Of a DNA stretch of 64,000 nt, positions 39,863 through 48,162 are shown piece after piece; position 1 is the stretch's first letter; each line of letters starts with the position of its first letter. The position numbers and the translations under genes are program-made. The notes under the pieces are model-generated. The model had not been told where the DNA came from. It saw nothing but the letters and a program-made list of their open reading frames with translations, and did not search any database. Source of the DNA: Fen-999 sp035505955 (GTDB lineage Bacteria > Pseudomonadota > Gammaproteobacteria > Burkholderiales > Rhodocyclaceae); NCBI GenBank assembly GCA_035505955.1, contig DATJQH010000137.1, positions 1 through 64,000 on the forward strand, given 5' to 3'.

Positions 39863-40423
39863 ATGAGAAAGCTGCTTGCCGCGCTGGCCGCACTCGTCGT
39901 TGCCCTGCCGGCCTGGGCCGCCAACCCGGTCGTCGAGATGAAGACCAGTTACGGCGCCGTCACCATCGAACTGTATCCGGACAAGGCGCCCAAGACCGTT
40001 GCCAACTTTCTGCAGTACGTGAAGGACGGCTTCTACGACGGCACCATCTTCCATCGCGTCATCGACGGCTTCATGATCCAGGGCGGCGGCATGCAGCCGG
40101 GCATGAAGGAGAAGAAGACGCGCGCACCGATCGAGAACGAGGCCAACAACGGCCTCAAGAACGTCACCGGCACGCTCGCCATGGCGCGCACTTCGGCGCC
40201 GCATTCGGCGAGCGCGCAGTTCTTCATCAACCTGAAGGATAATGCCTTCCTCGACTACCCGGGCCGTGACGGCTGGGGCTACTGTGTGTTCGGCAAGGTC
40301 ACGCAGGGCATCGACGTCGTGAACAAGATCGCCAAGGTCGCCACCGGCACGGTCGGCATGCATCAGGACGTGCCCAACACGCCCGTCGTCATCGAATCCG
40401 TCAAGCTCATCGAAACCAAATAG
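39863..40423 (+). CDS. ppiA: periplasmic peptidyl-prolyl cis-trans isomerase (cyclophilin A)
   Basis: Cyclophilin-type isomerase exported by a signal peptide (cut near AWA-A, residue 19); 186 residues. Active-site motifs are FHRVIDGFMIQGGG, SASAQFFINL and GWGYCVFGKV. A clear AAGGAG precedes the ATG by 6 nt. It is followed 10 bp later by a closely similar cyclophilin without a signal peptide, so one tandem pair supplies periplasmic and cytoplasmic versions. Confidence 0.94.
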   Translation: MRKLLAALAALVVALPAWAANPVVEMKTSYGAVTIELYPDKAPKTVANFLQYVKDGFYDGTIFHRVIDGFMIQGGGMQPGMKEKKTRAPIENEANNGLKNVTGTLAMARTSAPHSASAQFFINLKDNAFLDYPGRDGWGYCVFGKVTQGIDVVNKIAKVATGTVGMHQDVPNTPVVIESVKLIETK

Positions 40424-40433
40424 GGAACCCTAC

Positions 40434-40919
40434 GTGATCAAGCTCACCACCAACCACGGCACCATCGTGCTCGAACTCGACGCCGACAAGGCGCCCAAGA
40501 CCGTCGAGAACTTCATCGCCTATGTCGAAGCCGGCCATTACGACAACACCATCTTCCATCGCGTCATCGACGGCTTCATGATCCAGGGCGGCGGCTTCGA
40601 GTCCGGCATGAAGCAGAAGCCGACCCGCGAACCGGTCGAGAACGAAGCCAGGAACGGCCTGAAGAACGCGCGCGGCAGCATCGCCATGGCACGCACGTCC
40701 GACCCGCACTCGGCCAGCGCACAGTTCTTCATCAACCTCGCCGACAACGCCTTCCTCGACTACCCCGGCCAGGACGGCTGGGGCTACTGCGTGTTCGGCC
40801 GCGTCACCGAAGGGATGGACGTCGTCGACAAGATCAGGAACGTGAAGACGGGCCGCAGCGGCTTCCACCAGGACGTGCCGGTCGAGGACGTCGTCATCGA
40901 GCGCGCGGAAGTTTGCTGA
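40434..40919 (+). CDS. ppiB: cytoplasmic peptidyl-prolyl cis-trans isomerase (cyclophilin B)
   Basis: A 161-residue cyclophilin with no signal peptide and the same active-site blocks as its upstream paralogue (FHRVIDGFMIQGGG, SASAQFFINLAD, GWGYCVFGRV). It starts at GTG 40434. Its 3' end overlaps the lpxH start by 7 bp. The ppiA-ppiB-lpxH arrangement is common in Betaproteobacteria. Confidence 0.94.
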   Translation: MIKLTTNHGTIVLELDADKAPKTVENFIAYVEAGHYDNTIFHRVIDGFMIQGGGFESGMKQKPTREPVENEARNGLKNARGSIAMARTSDPHSASAQFFINLADNAFLDYPGQDGWGYCVFGRVTEGMDVVDKIRNVKTGRSGFHQDVPVEDVVIERAEVC

Positions 40920-41635
40920 TACTTTTCATTTCCGACCTGCACCTCTCCTCGCGCAGGCCGGAAACGGCGGCACTGTTCGAGCGCTTTCTCGCCGGCCCGG
41001 CGCGGCAGGCGAACAGCCTCTACATCCTCGGCGACTTGTTTGACGCCTGGGCCGGCGACGATGATCTCGCCGACCCGTTCAACGCGCGCATCAGCGGCGC
41101 GCTGGCGGACCTGGCCGCAAGCGGCTGCCGCACCCATTTCCTGGCCGGCAACCGCGACTTCCTGATCGCCGACCGGTTTGGCGTGTCATCGCGGCTGACT
41201 TTCATCGCCGAACGCACGGTCGTCGATCTCGCCAGCACGCCGACGCTGCTCCTGCACGGCGACACGCTATGCACCGACGACGCCGACTACCTGGCCTTTC
41301 GCGCCGTCGTGCGCACGCCGGCCTGGCGCGACGAATTCCTCGCACTGCCGCTGGCCGAGCGCAAGAAGAGAATCGAGGGATTGCGCGAACGAAGCGAAAC
41401 GGCAAAGAGCGGCAAGCCCCATGCGTTGATGGACACCAATGCCGGCGCGGTGGCCGAGGCGTTCCACCGCAGCAATGTCAGTCGCATGATCCACGGTCAC
41501 ACGCACCGGCAGGCAAGACACGAACTGGTGGTCGACGGCCGCAATTGCGAACGCTGGGTGCTGGGTGACTGGCATGCAACCGGAAACGCGCTCGCCGTCG
41601 ACGACACCGGCTGGCGCTGGCTGCGCATCGACTGA
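40913..41635 (+). CDS. lpxH: UDP-2,3-diacylglucosamine diphosphatase
   Basis: Metallophosphoesterase of lipid A synthesis acting on the inner face of the inner membrane; 240 residues. Metal-binding motifs are ISDLHLS (about 6-12), GDLFDAW, AGNRDF, HGD and HGHTHR. The start is TTG 40913, inside the ppiB end. The segment FGVSSRLTF after the GNRD region is encoded by an inverted copy of the 23-bp repeat, and another copy begins at the last base of the stop codon. Confidence 0.94.
   Translation: MLILFISDLHLSSRRPETAALFERFLAGPARQANSLYILGDLFDAWAGDDDLADPFNARISGALADLAASGCRTHFLAGNRDFLIADRFGVSSRLTFIAERTVVDLASTPTLLLHGDTLCTDDADYLAFRAVVRTPAWRDEFLALPLAERKKRIEGLRERSETAKSGKPHALMDTNAGAVAEAFHRSNVSRMIHGHTHRQARHELVVDGRNCERWVLGDWHATGNALAVDDTGWRWLRID
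41180..41202 (-). repeat. 23-bp dispersed repeat, copy 12 (inside lpxH)
   Basis: On the minus strand it reads AAAGTCAGCC ... GACACGCC, followed by AAAC. On the coding strand it specifies GVSSRLTF within LpxH. Confidence 0.75.
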
Positions 41636-41657
41636 AAGTCAGTCTTCGTGGTACGCC
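41635..41657 (+). repeat. 23-bp dispersed repeat, copy 6 (lpxH/rpoS convergent spacer)
   Basis: AAAGTCAGTC ... GGTACGCC. It begins at the last base of the lpxH TGA and fills most of the 40-bp gap before the rpoS stop. Confidence 0.85.
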
Positions 41658-41675
41658 GCGCGGGAACCGCAGAGG

Positions 41676-42590
41676 CTACAGAACCGCGTCGCGCTCGATG
41701 CCGGCGTGCATCAACTGCCGGCGCAGCTGGCCCAGCGCTTCGAGCTGGATCTGGCGCACACGCTCGCGCGTGACGCCGAGGTCGTTGGCCAGGGTCTCAA
41801 GCGTGGCAACGTCGGTGCCATTGAGGCCGTAGCGGCGTTCGATCACGTGGCGCTGCTTGTCCGACAGCCGTGCCACCCACTCCGCAATGCGACGCTCGAG
41901 CTCGGCCTGTTCCAGCCGGTAGTCGGGTGCGGCCGTGCCGTCGTCGGCAATCGCGTCGGCCACTGACAGGTCGGGATCGACTTCCAGCGGCGCGTCGAGC
42001 GAGGCGGTGCGTTCGTTGTAGGACAACAGGTGCCGCACTTCCTCGACCGGCCGGTCGATCAGGCGCGATACGGCGATCGCGTCGCCGTGATGATCGGGGG
42101 CCTCGGCCGACTCCAGGTGGCGCAGGGCGCGCAACACCAGGTTGAGTTCCTTCACCACGTGCACCGGCAGGCGGATGGTGCGCGACTGGTTCATGATGGC
42201 GCGCTCGACGTTCTGGCGCACCCACCAGGTCGCGTAGGTCGAGAAGCGGAAGCCGCGCTCGGGATCGAATTTCTCCAGCGCGTGGATCAGGCCGAGGTTA
42301 CCCTCTTCGATCAGGTCGTCGAGCGGAATGCCGCGATGCTGGTAGTGCTTGGCGATGCTCACGACCAAGCGTAGGTTCGCCTCGATCATGCGCTGCCTGG
42401 CCGTGAAATCGCCGGCGCGCATCGCCCGCGACAGCCTCAGTTCCTCCCTCGGCGACAGCAGCGGGTTCGCGCCGAGTTCGTTCAGGTAGAGCTGCGTGAC
42501 GTCGTCGATGAACTCGACTTCGCCGCCATCGCCGCCAGCCTCTTCGACTTCGGCGATGTCGGGATCGACCGGGAAGGCATCGTCATTCAT
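41676..42590 (-). CDS. rpoS: RNA polymerase sigma factor RpoS
   Basis: Stationary-phase/general stress sigma factor, 304 residues. Region 1.2 is DVTQLYLNELG. Region 2 is EANLRLVVSIAKHYQ with the -10 recognition segment FRFSTYATWWVRQNVERAI. Region 3 follows, then region 4 with the helix-turn-helix ETLANDLGVTRERVRQIQ. The start ATG 42590 overlaps the nlpD stop (ATGA). The surE-pcm-nlpD-rpoS order is the conserved one. In other bacteria an rpoS promoter lies inside nlpD; I did not identify it here. Confidence 0.96.
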   Translation of the reverse strand: MNDDAFPVDPDIAEVEEAGGDGGEVEFIDDVTQLYLNELGANPLLSPREELRLSRAMRAGDFTARQRMIEANLRLVVSIAKHYQHRGIPLDDLIEEGNLGLIHALEKFDPERGFRFSTYATWWVRQNVERAIMNQSRTIRLPVHVVKELNLVLRALRHLESAEAPDHHGDAIAVSRLIDRPVEEVRHLLSYNERTASLDAPLEVDPDLSVADAIADDGTAAPDYRLEQAELERRIAEWVARLSDKQRHVIERRYGLNGTDVATLETLANDLGVTRERVRQIQLEALGQLRRQLMHAGIERDAVL

Positions 42591-43546
42591 TGGCGCGCGG
42601 GCAGCAGTGTCAGTGGATCCACAGGGTTGCTGTCCTGCCGGATTTCGAAGTGCAGCCTGGGCCGGTCGGCATCGGAACTGCCGATCTCGGCGATCTTCTG
42701 GCCGCGCGTCACGGTCTGGTCCTTCTTGACCAGGATCTTGCTCGTGTGTGCATAGACCGAGATGTAGCGGCTGTTGTGGCGCACGACCAGGAAGTCGCCA
42801 TAGCCGCGCAGGCTGCCGACATAGGTTACGGTTCCAGCCGCGGCCGCGTAGATCGGCTCGCCCATGCGCCCGGTAACGTCGATGCCCTTGTTGCTCTCCT
42901 TGCCCGCGCCGCCATCGACGAAGCCGCCGATGACCTTGCCCGCGGCCGGCCACGTCCAGTCCAGGCTGTCCGCAGATGGGGCCGGGGCCGGCGTTGGAGC
43001 GGGTGCGGGCACGGGCGCAGGTGCGGGAGCAGGCGCAACGGCCGGCGCAGGTGCTTCAATCGGCCTCGCCGGCGCGACGCCGCCGTCCATCTCGCGCACC
43101 TGGGACAGCGCCGTGTCGGAGTACGCCAGCGTGCCGCCTTTCGGGTCGCGCTTCAGGGCATCACCCATACCGCCGGTAGGCGTCGGCGGGGTCTCGCCGA
43201 CGGCAACGAGCGGCGCCGGCGCGGCGATCGGCTTCACTTCGACGGCGCCCTCGGGCAGGGCGACGCGCAGTTCCTGGCCAACTTCGATCTTCGTCGCATC
43301 GGGGAGATTGTTCCAGGCAACGAGATCCTGCGGCTCCACGCCGTTATTCTTGGCGATACGGTAGAGCGTGTCGCCCTTCTTGACCACGTAGTAGCCCTCG
43401 CGGGGCGCAGCCGGCGGCGCGGTCGCCGCCGAGGCGGCGCGTCCGCGTTCCAGGACGACGGGACTGCCGTCCGTCACCGGGGCTGGCGTTCGACTCGCGC
43501 AACCGGTCAGCGCCAACAACGCCAACAGACAAAGATATCGCCACAT
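42587..43546 (-). CDS. nlpD: murein hydrolase activator lipoprotein NlpD
   Basis: Outer-membrane lipoprotein that activates amidases during cell separation; 319 residues. Lipobox LTGC (Cys about 16), a LysM domain (about 50-95; YYVVKKGDTLYRIAKNNGV), a long Ala/Pro-rich linker, and a C-terminal M23-like domain (about 215-315). The first metal-site position reads SNKGIDV where active M23 enzymes have His, so the peptidase domain is degenerate, as in other NlpD. ATG 43546 fits the lipoprotein signal. It lies 1 bp after pcm and overlaps rpoS. Confidence 0.94.
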   Translation of the reverse strand: MWRYLCLLALLALTGCASRTPAPVTDGSPVVLERGRAASAATAPPAAPREGYYVVKKGDTLYRIAKNNGVEPQDLVAWNNLPDATKIEVGQELRVALPEGAVEVKPIAAPAPLVAVGETPPTPTGGMGDALKRDPKGGTLAYSDTALSQVREMDGGVAPARPIEAPAPAVAPAPAPAPVPAPAPTPAPAPSADSLDWTWPAAGKVIGGFVDGGAGKESNKGIDVTGRMGEPIYAAAAGTVTYVGSLRGYGDFLVVRHNSRYISVYAHTSKILVKKDQTVTRGQKIAEIGSSDADRPRLHFEIRQDSNPVDPLTLLPARQ

Positions 43547-43547
43547 C

Positions 43548-44204
43548 TCACTCGACTCCCGGCAACAACGGCACGAAGCGCACCGGATCAAATCGCGTTT
43601 CGACAAATCCCTTGTCGGTATTCTCGAATAGACACAGGGTCTGGTCCCGGATTCCCAGCGGCAACATCAACCGCCCTCCCGGCGCCAACTGGTCCAGCAA
43701 CGCCTGGGGCACGCCCGGCGCGGCGGCTGCCACGATGATGGTATCAAAGGGCGCGGCTTCGGGCAGTCCGCCCATGCCATCGGCGTGCTTCAGACGAACG
43801 TGTGACAGTTTCGCCTGCCGCAGGTTCTCGCGCGCCTGCGCAAGCAGCGGCGCCAGGCGCTCGACCGCGAACACCTGTTTCGTCAGGGTGCCGAGCACGG
43901 CCGCCTGGTAACCGCAGCCGGCGCCCACCTCCAGCGTCTTGCCCAGCGAGGCGCGCCCGGCCAGCGCCAGTTCAATCATGCGCGCGACGACATACGGTTG
44001 CGAAATGGTCTGGCCGAGCACCAGCGGCAGCGCCGTGTCCTCGTAGGCCCGATGGGCAAGCGCCGCACCGACGAAAACATGGCGCGGCACCGCAGCCATG
44101 GCCGTCAGTACCCGCTCGTCCTTGATGCCCTGCTCGCGTAGCCGTTCGATCATGCGCCCGCGCGTGCGCTGCGACGTCATGCCGATGCCTTGCAGCACCG
44201 TCAT
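43548..44204 (-). CDS. pcm: protein-L-isoaspartate O-methyltransferase
   Basis: SAM-dependent repair of isoaspartyl residues, 218 residues. Family motifs are AYEDTALPL, GQTISQPYVVA, the SAM loop LEVGAGCGYQAA (about 92-103) and LAPGGRLMLPLG. The start ATG 44204 overlaps the surE stop (ATGA); a second ATG eight codons in is possible. Confidence 0.96.
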   Translation of the reverse strand: MTVLQGIGMTSQRTRGRMIERLREQGIKDERVLTAMAAVPRHVFVGAALAHRAYEDTALPLVLGQTISQPYVVARMIELALAGRASLGKTLEVGAGCGYQAAVLGTLTKQVFAVERLAPLLAQARENLRQAKLSHVRLKHADGMGGLPEAAPFDTIIVAAAAPGVPQALLDQLAPGGRLMLPLGIRDQTLCLFENTDKGFVETRFDPVRFVPLLPGVE

Positions 44205-44938
44205 CGGGTCAACCAGCTTTCGACTGTGCCGATCTGCCCCGCATGGGTAAGATCAATCTGCAGCGGCGTAATCGACACGAAACCGTTGGCGACTGCATGG
44301 AAATCAGTGCCCTCACCCGCATCCGCGGCCTCGCCAGCGGCGCCGACCCAGTACACGGTCTCGCCGCGCGGCGTCACCTGCGGCACGGCCTTCTCGGCGC
44401 GGTGCCGGCGGCCAAGCCGCGTCACGCGCAGGCCGTGCACATCGGTCTCATCGGGCACATTGACGTTCAGGAGCACCGGCTGGCCGAACTCCTGGCGCTG
44501 GAAACGCTCCACCAACCCGCGCGCGATACGCGCGGCCGTGGCGAAATGGGCGCCGCGCTTGCTTGCCAGCGACACGGCGATCGATGGCACGCCGAGCAGA
44601 TAGCCTTCCATCGCCGCCGCGACGGTGCCCGAGTAGATCGTGTCGTCGCCCATGTTGGCGCCAAGGTTGATGCCGGACACCACCATGTCGGGTGCATAGT
44701 CGAGCATACCGGTGACCGCCAGATGCACACAGTCGGTCGGCGTGCCGTTGACGAAGTAGAAGCCGTTGGCCGAACGCCGCAGGCGTAGCGGCCTGTCCAG
44801 CGTCAGGGAGTTGCTGGCCCCGCTGTGGTCGCGCTCGGGAGCCACTACCGTCACTTCGGCGATCGGCGCCAGCGCGGCCGCAAGCGCCTCGAGCCCGGGA
44901 GCGAAATAGCCGTCGTCGTTGCTCAGCAGGATGCGCAT
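44201..44938 (-). CDS. surE: 5'/3'-nucleotidase SurE
   Basis: Survival protein with nucleotide/exopolyphosphate phosphatase activity, 245 residues. It starts MRILLSNDDG with the metal-binding Asp pair. PERDHSGASNSLTLD, NGTPTDCVHLA and VSGINLGANMGDD are conserved. The start at 44938 is fixed by this N-terminus. It is the first gene of surE-pcm-nlpD-rpoS. Confidence 0.96.
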   Translation of the reverse strand: MRILLSNDDGYFAPGLEALAAALAPIAEVTVVAPERDHSGASNSLTLDRPLRLRRSANGFYFVNGTPTDCVHLAVTGMLDYAPDMVVSGINLGANMGDDTIYSGTVAAAMEGYLLGVPSIAVSLASKRGAHFATAARIARGLVERFQRQEFGQPVLLNVNVPDETDVHGLRVTRLGRRHRAEKAVPQVTPRGETVYWVGAAGEAADAGEGTDFHAVANGFVSITPLQIDLTHAGQIGTVESWLTR

Positions 44939-45065
44939 GGGGTAATAGGCGTGAAGGCGATGGCGAATGGCGGATACAAGGTTGCAAGTATAACGAATCT
45001 GTCCGGCCGGCCCGCGCCGCCCGGCTGCGGCGAGCCTGTCGCCAGGGCTTGCGTTCGCCAAATTT

Positions 45066-45075
45066 CATACGTATG
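45066..45075. promoter_or_regulatory. short palindrome upstream of the TetR gene
   Basis: Perfect palindrome CATACGTATG located 28 bp before the tetR ATG and directly beside the GAAAC-N4-GTTTG site. It may be part of the operator or an overlapping second site. Confidence 0.35.
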
Positions 45076-45078
45076 ATT

Positions 45079-45092
45079 GAAACGTTCGTTTG
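45079..45092. promoter_or_regulatory. PsrA-type operator
   Basis: GAAAC, four bases, GTTTG matches the motif bound by Pseudomonas PsrA ([G/C]AAAC-N2-4-GTTT[G/C]). It lies 11 bp before the ATG of a PsrA-like regulator at the head of a fatty-acid oxidation operon, so autorepression relieved by long-chain fatty acids is the natural reading. Confidence 0.6.
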
Positions 45093-45103
45093 AATCTTCG
45101 ACC

Positions 45104-45823
45104 ATGGACACAAAAGTCACTACCGACAACCGCGACACGCGCGAGCGCATCCTCGACGCCGCAGAAGCCGCCTTCATGACCTGCGGCTACGACGGCGCCT
45201 CGATGCGCCAGATCACCGGCGACGCCAGCGTCAACCTCGCCGCCGGCCACTACCACTTCGGCAGCAAGGAAGCACTGTTCCACGCCGTCCTCAACCGCCG
45301 CCTGCAGGTGCTCAACCACGAGCGTCTGCGCGTCCTCGACGAGCTTGAGGCCAAGGCCGACGGCGCGCCGCTCAAGGCATCGCAGATCCTCGACGCCTTC
45401 TTCGGCACGCTGCTGCGCATGGCCGTCGCCCACGGCGAGCGCGGCCGTACCTTCCTGCGCCTGATCGGCCGTACGCTCACCGAGCCCGCCGAGTTCATCC
45501 GCACGGTGCTGTCCAAGGAATTCGCCCACGTGCTCGAGCGCTACAAGGCCGCGCTGTTCCGCGCCCTGCCCGACGTGCCGAAAGAGGAGATCGTCTGGCG
45601 CTTTCACTTCATGCTCGGCGCCACCTCCTACGCGATCGCCGGCATCGACACGCTGCGGCTGGTCACCGACTGGGAGACCGGCGAGATCAACAACGACGAC
45701 CTCGAACGCCTGCTGCCGCGCCTGATGTCTTTCCTGCTTGGCGGACTGCGCGCGCCGCTGCCCACCACCACACCCGTTCCCCAACCTCGCGGCAACGGCC
45801 GCAACCGGAGGAAGAAGCCATGA
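45104..45823 (+). CDS. TetR-family regulator, PsrA-like
   Basis: A 239-residue TetR repressor. The N-terminal HTH (about 10-60) reads RILDAAEAAFMTCGYDGASM and VNLAAGHYHFGSKEALF, close to Pseudomonas PsrA. The C-terminal ligand-binding domain is followed by a basic tail. It precedes fadE with a 4-bp overlap (ATGA) and carries a PsrA-type operator upstream, so it probably represses this beta-oxidation operon and responds to acyl chains. In Pseudomonas PsrA also activates rpoS, which lies 2.5 kb away here. ATG 45104 is the family-like start. Confidence 0.85.
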   Translation: MDTKVTTDNRDTRERILDAAEAAFMTCGYDGASMRQITGDASVNLAAGHYHFGSKEALFHAVLNRRLQVLNHERLRVLDELEAKADGAPLKASQILDAFFGTLLRMAVAHGERGRTFLRLIGRTLTEPAEFIRTVLSKEFAHVLERYKAALFRALPDVPKEEIVWRFHFMLGATSYAIAGIDTLRLVTDWETGEINNDDLERLLPRLMSFLLGGLRAPLPTTTPVPQPRGNGRNRRKKP

Positions 45824-48162
45824 CCGTTTCCATGATCCTGCTTGGCGTACTGGCAGCACTGACTTTCGTGCTGATCGTCCGGCCCGTCCGCCGCGCCTTG
45901 ATCACCCGCCACATCTACGCGTTGTTCAAGCGCATCCTGCCGACGATGTCCGATACGGAACGCGAGGCGCTGGAAGCCGGCTCGGTCTGGTGGGAAGGCG
46001 AACTCTTCCGCGGCAATCCCGATTGGCGGAAGCTGCTCGCCTACCCGACGCCGATGTTGACGGCCAGGGAGCAATCCTTCCTCGACAACGAGGTGACCGA
46101 GGCCTGCCGCCTGGTCAACGACTGGAACGTGTCGCACGAGCGCTACGACATGTCGCCGGAGGCATGGAAGTACATCAAGGACGCCGGCTTCCTGGGCATG
46201 ATCATCCCGAAGAAATACGGCGGCCTCGAGTTCTCCGCCTACGCGCATTCTCAAGTCGTCACCAAGCTATCAACCCGCTCATCGGCCCTCGCGGTTTCGG
46301 TGATGGTCCCCAACTCGCTCGGCCCGGCCGAACTGCTCCTCCACTACGGCACCGACGAGCAGAAGAACCACTACCTGCCGCGGCTCGCCAAGGGCCTGGA
46401 AATCCCGGCCTTCGCGCTCACCTCGCCCTGGGCCGGTTCCGATGCCGCCGCCATTCCCGACAGCGGCATCGTCTGCAAGGGCATGTACCAGGGCAAGGAA
46501 GTCCTCGGCATGCGCGTCACCTGGGACAAGCGCTACATCACGCTGGCGCCGGTATGCACGATCCTCGGCCTCGCCATCCGCCTGTTCGATCCGGACGGGC
46601 TGCTCGGCAACAACAAGGACATCGGCATCACGTGCGCGCTGGTGCCCTACGACCACCCGGGCGTAGACACCGGCAACCGCCACCTGCCGCTCAATGCTGT
46701 CTTCTGCACCGGACCGACGCGCGGCAAGGATGTCTTCATGCCGCTCGACTTCATCATCGGCGGGCCTGCCATGGCCGGCCAGGGCTGGCGCATGCTGATG
46801 GAATGCCTGGCCGCCGGCCGCTCGATCTCCCTGCCCGGCTCCAACACCGGCATGGCCAAGATGACCGCGCGCGCAGTCGGCGCCTACGCCCGTGTGCGCA
46901 ACCAGTTCAACCTCGCCATCGGCCGCTTCGAAGGCGTCGAGGAGCCGCTGACGCGCATCGGCGCCTACACCTACCTGATGGACGCTACGCGCGTCATGAC
47001 GGCCGGCGCCGTGGATCTCGGCGAGAAGCCTTCGGTGGTCTCGGCGATCGCCAAGTACCACGTCACCGAGCGCGCGCGCCAGGTGGTGATGGACGGCATG
47101 GACATCATCGGCGGCAAGGGCATCTGCCTCGGGCCGTCCAACTTCCTCGGCCGCGCCTACCAGCAGCTGCCGATCGGCATCACCGTCGAAGGCGCGAACA
47201 TCCTCACGCGCAGCTTGATCATCTTCGGCCAGGGCGCCGTGCGCTGCCATCCCTACGTGCTGCCCGAAATGCATGCCGTCAATCACGCCGATCCGAAGCA
47301 AGGACTGGTCGATTTCGACGCCGCGCTGTTCGGCCACGTCGCCTACACGGTACGCAATGCACTGCGCACGCTCTGGTACGGCATCACGGGATCGCACACC
47401 GTTTCCGTGCCCGACGTGGCGCCGGAAACGCGTCGCTACTACCAGCAGCTGACGCGCTTCTCGGCGGCCTTTGCCTACATCGCCGACATTTCCATGATGG
47501 TGATGGGCGGCGACCTGAAGCGCAAGGAAAAGCTCTCCGCGCGCCTCGGCGACGTGCTGGCGCAGATGTACCTGATGTCTGCGACGCTCAAGCGTTACGA
47601 GGCGGAAGGCCGCCAGCAGGGGGACGCGCCGCTGATGCACTGGGCGGTGTGGGACTGCATGTACAAGGCGCAGGAGGCCTTCGAAGGCGTCATCGCCAAC
47701 TACCCGAACCGCTTCTTCGCCTACTGGCTGCGCAAGGTCATCTTCCCGTTTGGCCATCCCTACGTCGTGCCGTCGGACAAGGTCGGCCATCAGGTCGCGA
47801 AAGTGCTGATCTCACCCTGCGCGGCGCGCGACCGCCTGACCGCCGACTGCCACCTGCCCGCATCCAGTGACGAGCCGGTCGGCGCCATCGAACAGGCCCT
47901 GGCTGCGACCATCGAAGCCGAGCCGATCGAGGCGAAGATTCGCAAGGCCGATCGCGAAGGCCGTTTCGAGAACAACCCGAAAGCCAACGTGCGCGACATC
48001 GCCACGGCGGCGTTCGAGGCCGGCGTAATCACAGCGCCCGAGTACGAGGTCATGCGCCGCCGCAATGCCTTGCGCGACATCGTCATCCGCGTGGACGACT
48101 TTCCCTATGACTTCGGCATTGCCAGCGCGGCGAAGCCGGCCGAGCAAAGGCGGGCCGCCTGA
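45820..48162 (+). CDS. fadE: acyl-CoA dehydrogenase FadE
   Basis: FAD-dependent first step of fatty-acid beta-oxidation. The 780 residues match the large FadE form: an N-terminal membrane-anchoring helix (about 4-22), the dehydrogenase domains (GFLGMIIPKKYGGLEFSA; LTSPWAGSDAA; TGMAKMTARAVGAYARVR; IIGGKGICLGP), and the C-terminal FadE-specific domain (DUF1974). ATG 45820 has GGAGGA upstream and overlaps the TetR stop. A diverged inverted copy of the 23-bp repeat spans codons 9-16 of the membrane helix. The thiolase start overlaps its stop. Confidence 0.95.
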   Translation: MTVSMILLGVLAALTFVLIVRPVRRALITRHIYALFKRILPTMSDTEREALEAGSVWWEGELFRGNPDWRKLLAYPTPMLTAREQSFLDNEVTEACRLVNDWNVSHERYDMSPEAWKYIKDAGFLGMIIPKKYGGLEFSAYAHSQVVTKLSTRSSALAVSVMVPNSLGPAELLLHYGTDEQKNHYLPRLAKGLEIPAFALTSPWAGSDAAAIPDSGIVCKGMYQGKEVLGMRVTWDKRYITLAPVCTILGLAIRLFDPDGLLGNNKDIGITCALVPYDHPGVDTGNRHLPLNAVFCTGPTRGKDVFMPLDFIIGGPAMAGQGWRMLMECLAAGRSISLPGSNTGMAKMTARAVGAYARVRNQFNLAIGRFEGVEEPLTRIGAYTYLMDATRVMTAGAVDLGEKPSVVSAIAKYHVTERARQVVMDGMDIIGGKGICLGPSNFLGRAYQQLPIGITVEGANILTRSLIIFGQGAVRCHPYVLPEMHAVNHADPKQGLVDFDAALFGHVAYTVRNALRTLWYGITGSHTVSVPDVAPETRRYYQQLTRFSAAFAYIADISMMVMGGDLKRKEKLSARLGDVLAQMYLMSATLKRYEAEGRQQGDAPLMHWAVWDCMYKAQEAFEGVIANYPNRFFAYWLRKVIFPFGHPYVVPSDKVGHQVAKVLISPCAARDRLTADCHLPASSDEPVGAIEQALAATIEAEPIEAKIRKADREGRFENNPKANVRDIATAAFEAGVITAPEYEVMRRRNALRDIVIRVDDFPYDFGIASAAKPAEQRRAA
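45844..45866 (-). repeat. 23-bp dispersed repeat, copy 13 (diverged, 5' end of fadE)
   Basis: On the minus strand it reads AAAGTCAGTG ... AGTACGCC followed by AAGCAG, exactly as after copy 8. Both ends match the family; the middle bases do not. It is the weakest member. Confidence 0.55.

Noticed and set aside
46279..47790. 503-codon open frame on the minus strand
   Set aside because: Antisense shadow of fadE, rich in Val-Gly-Asp-Ala without motifs.
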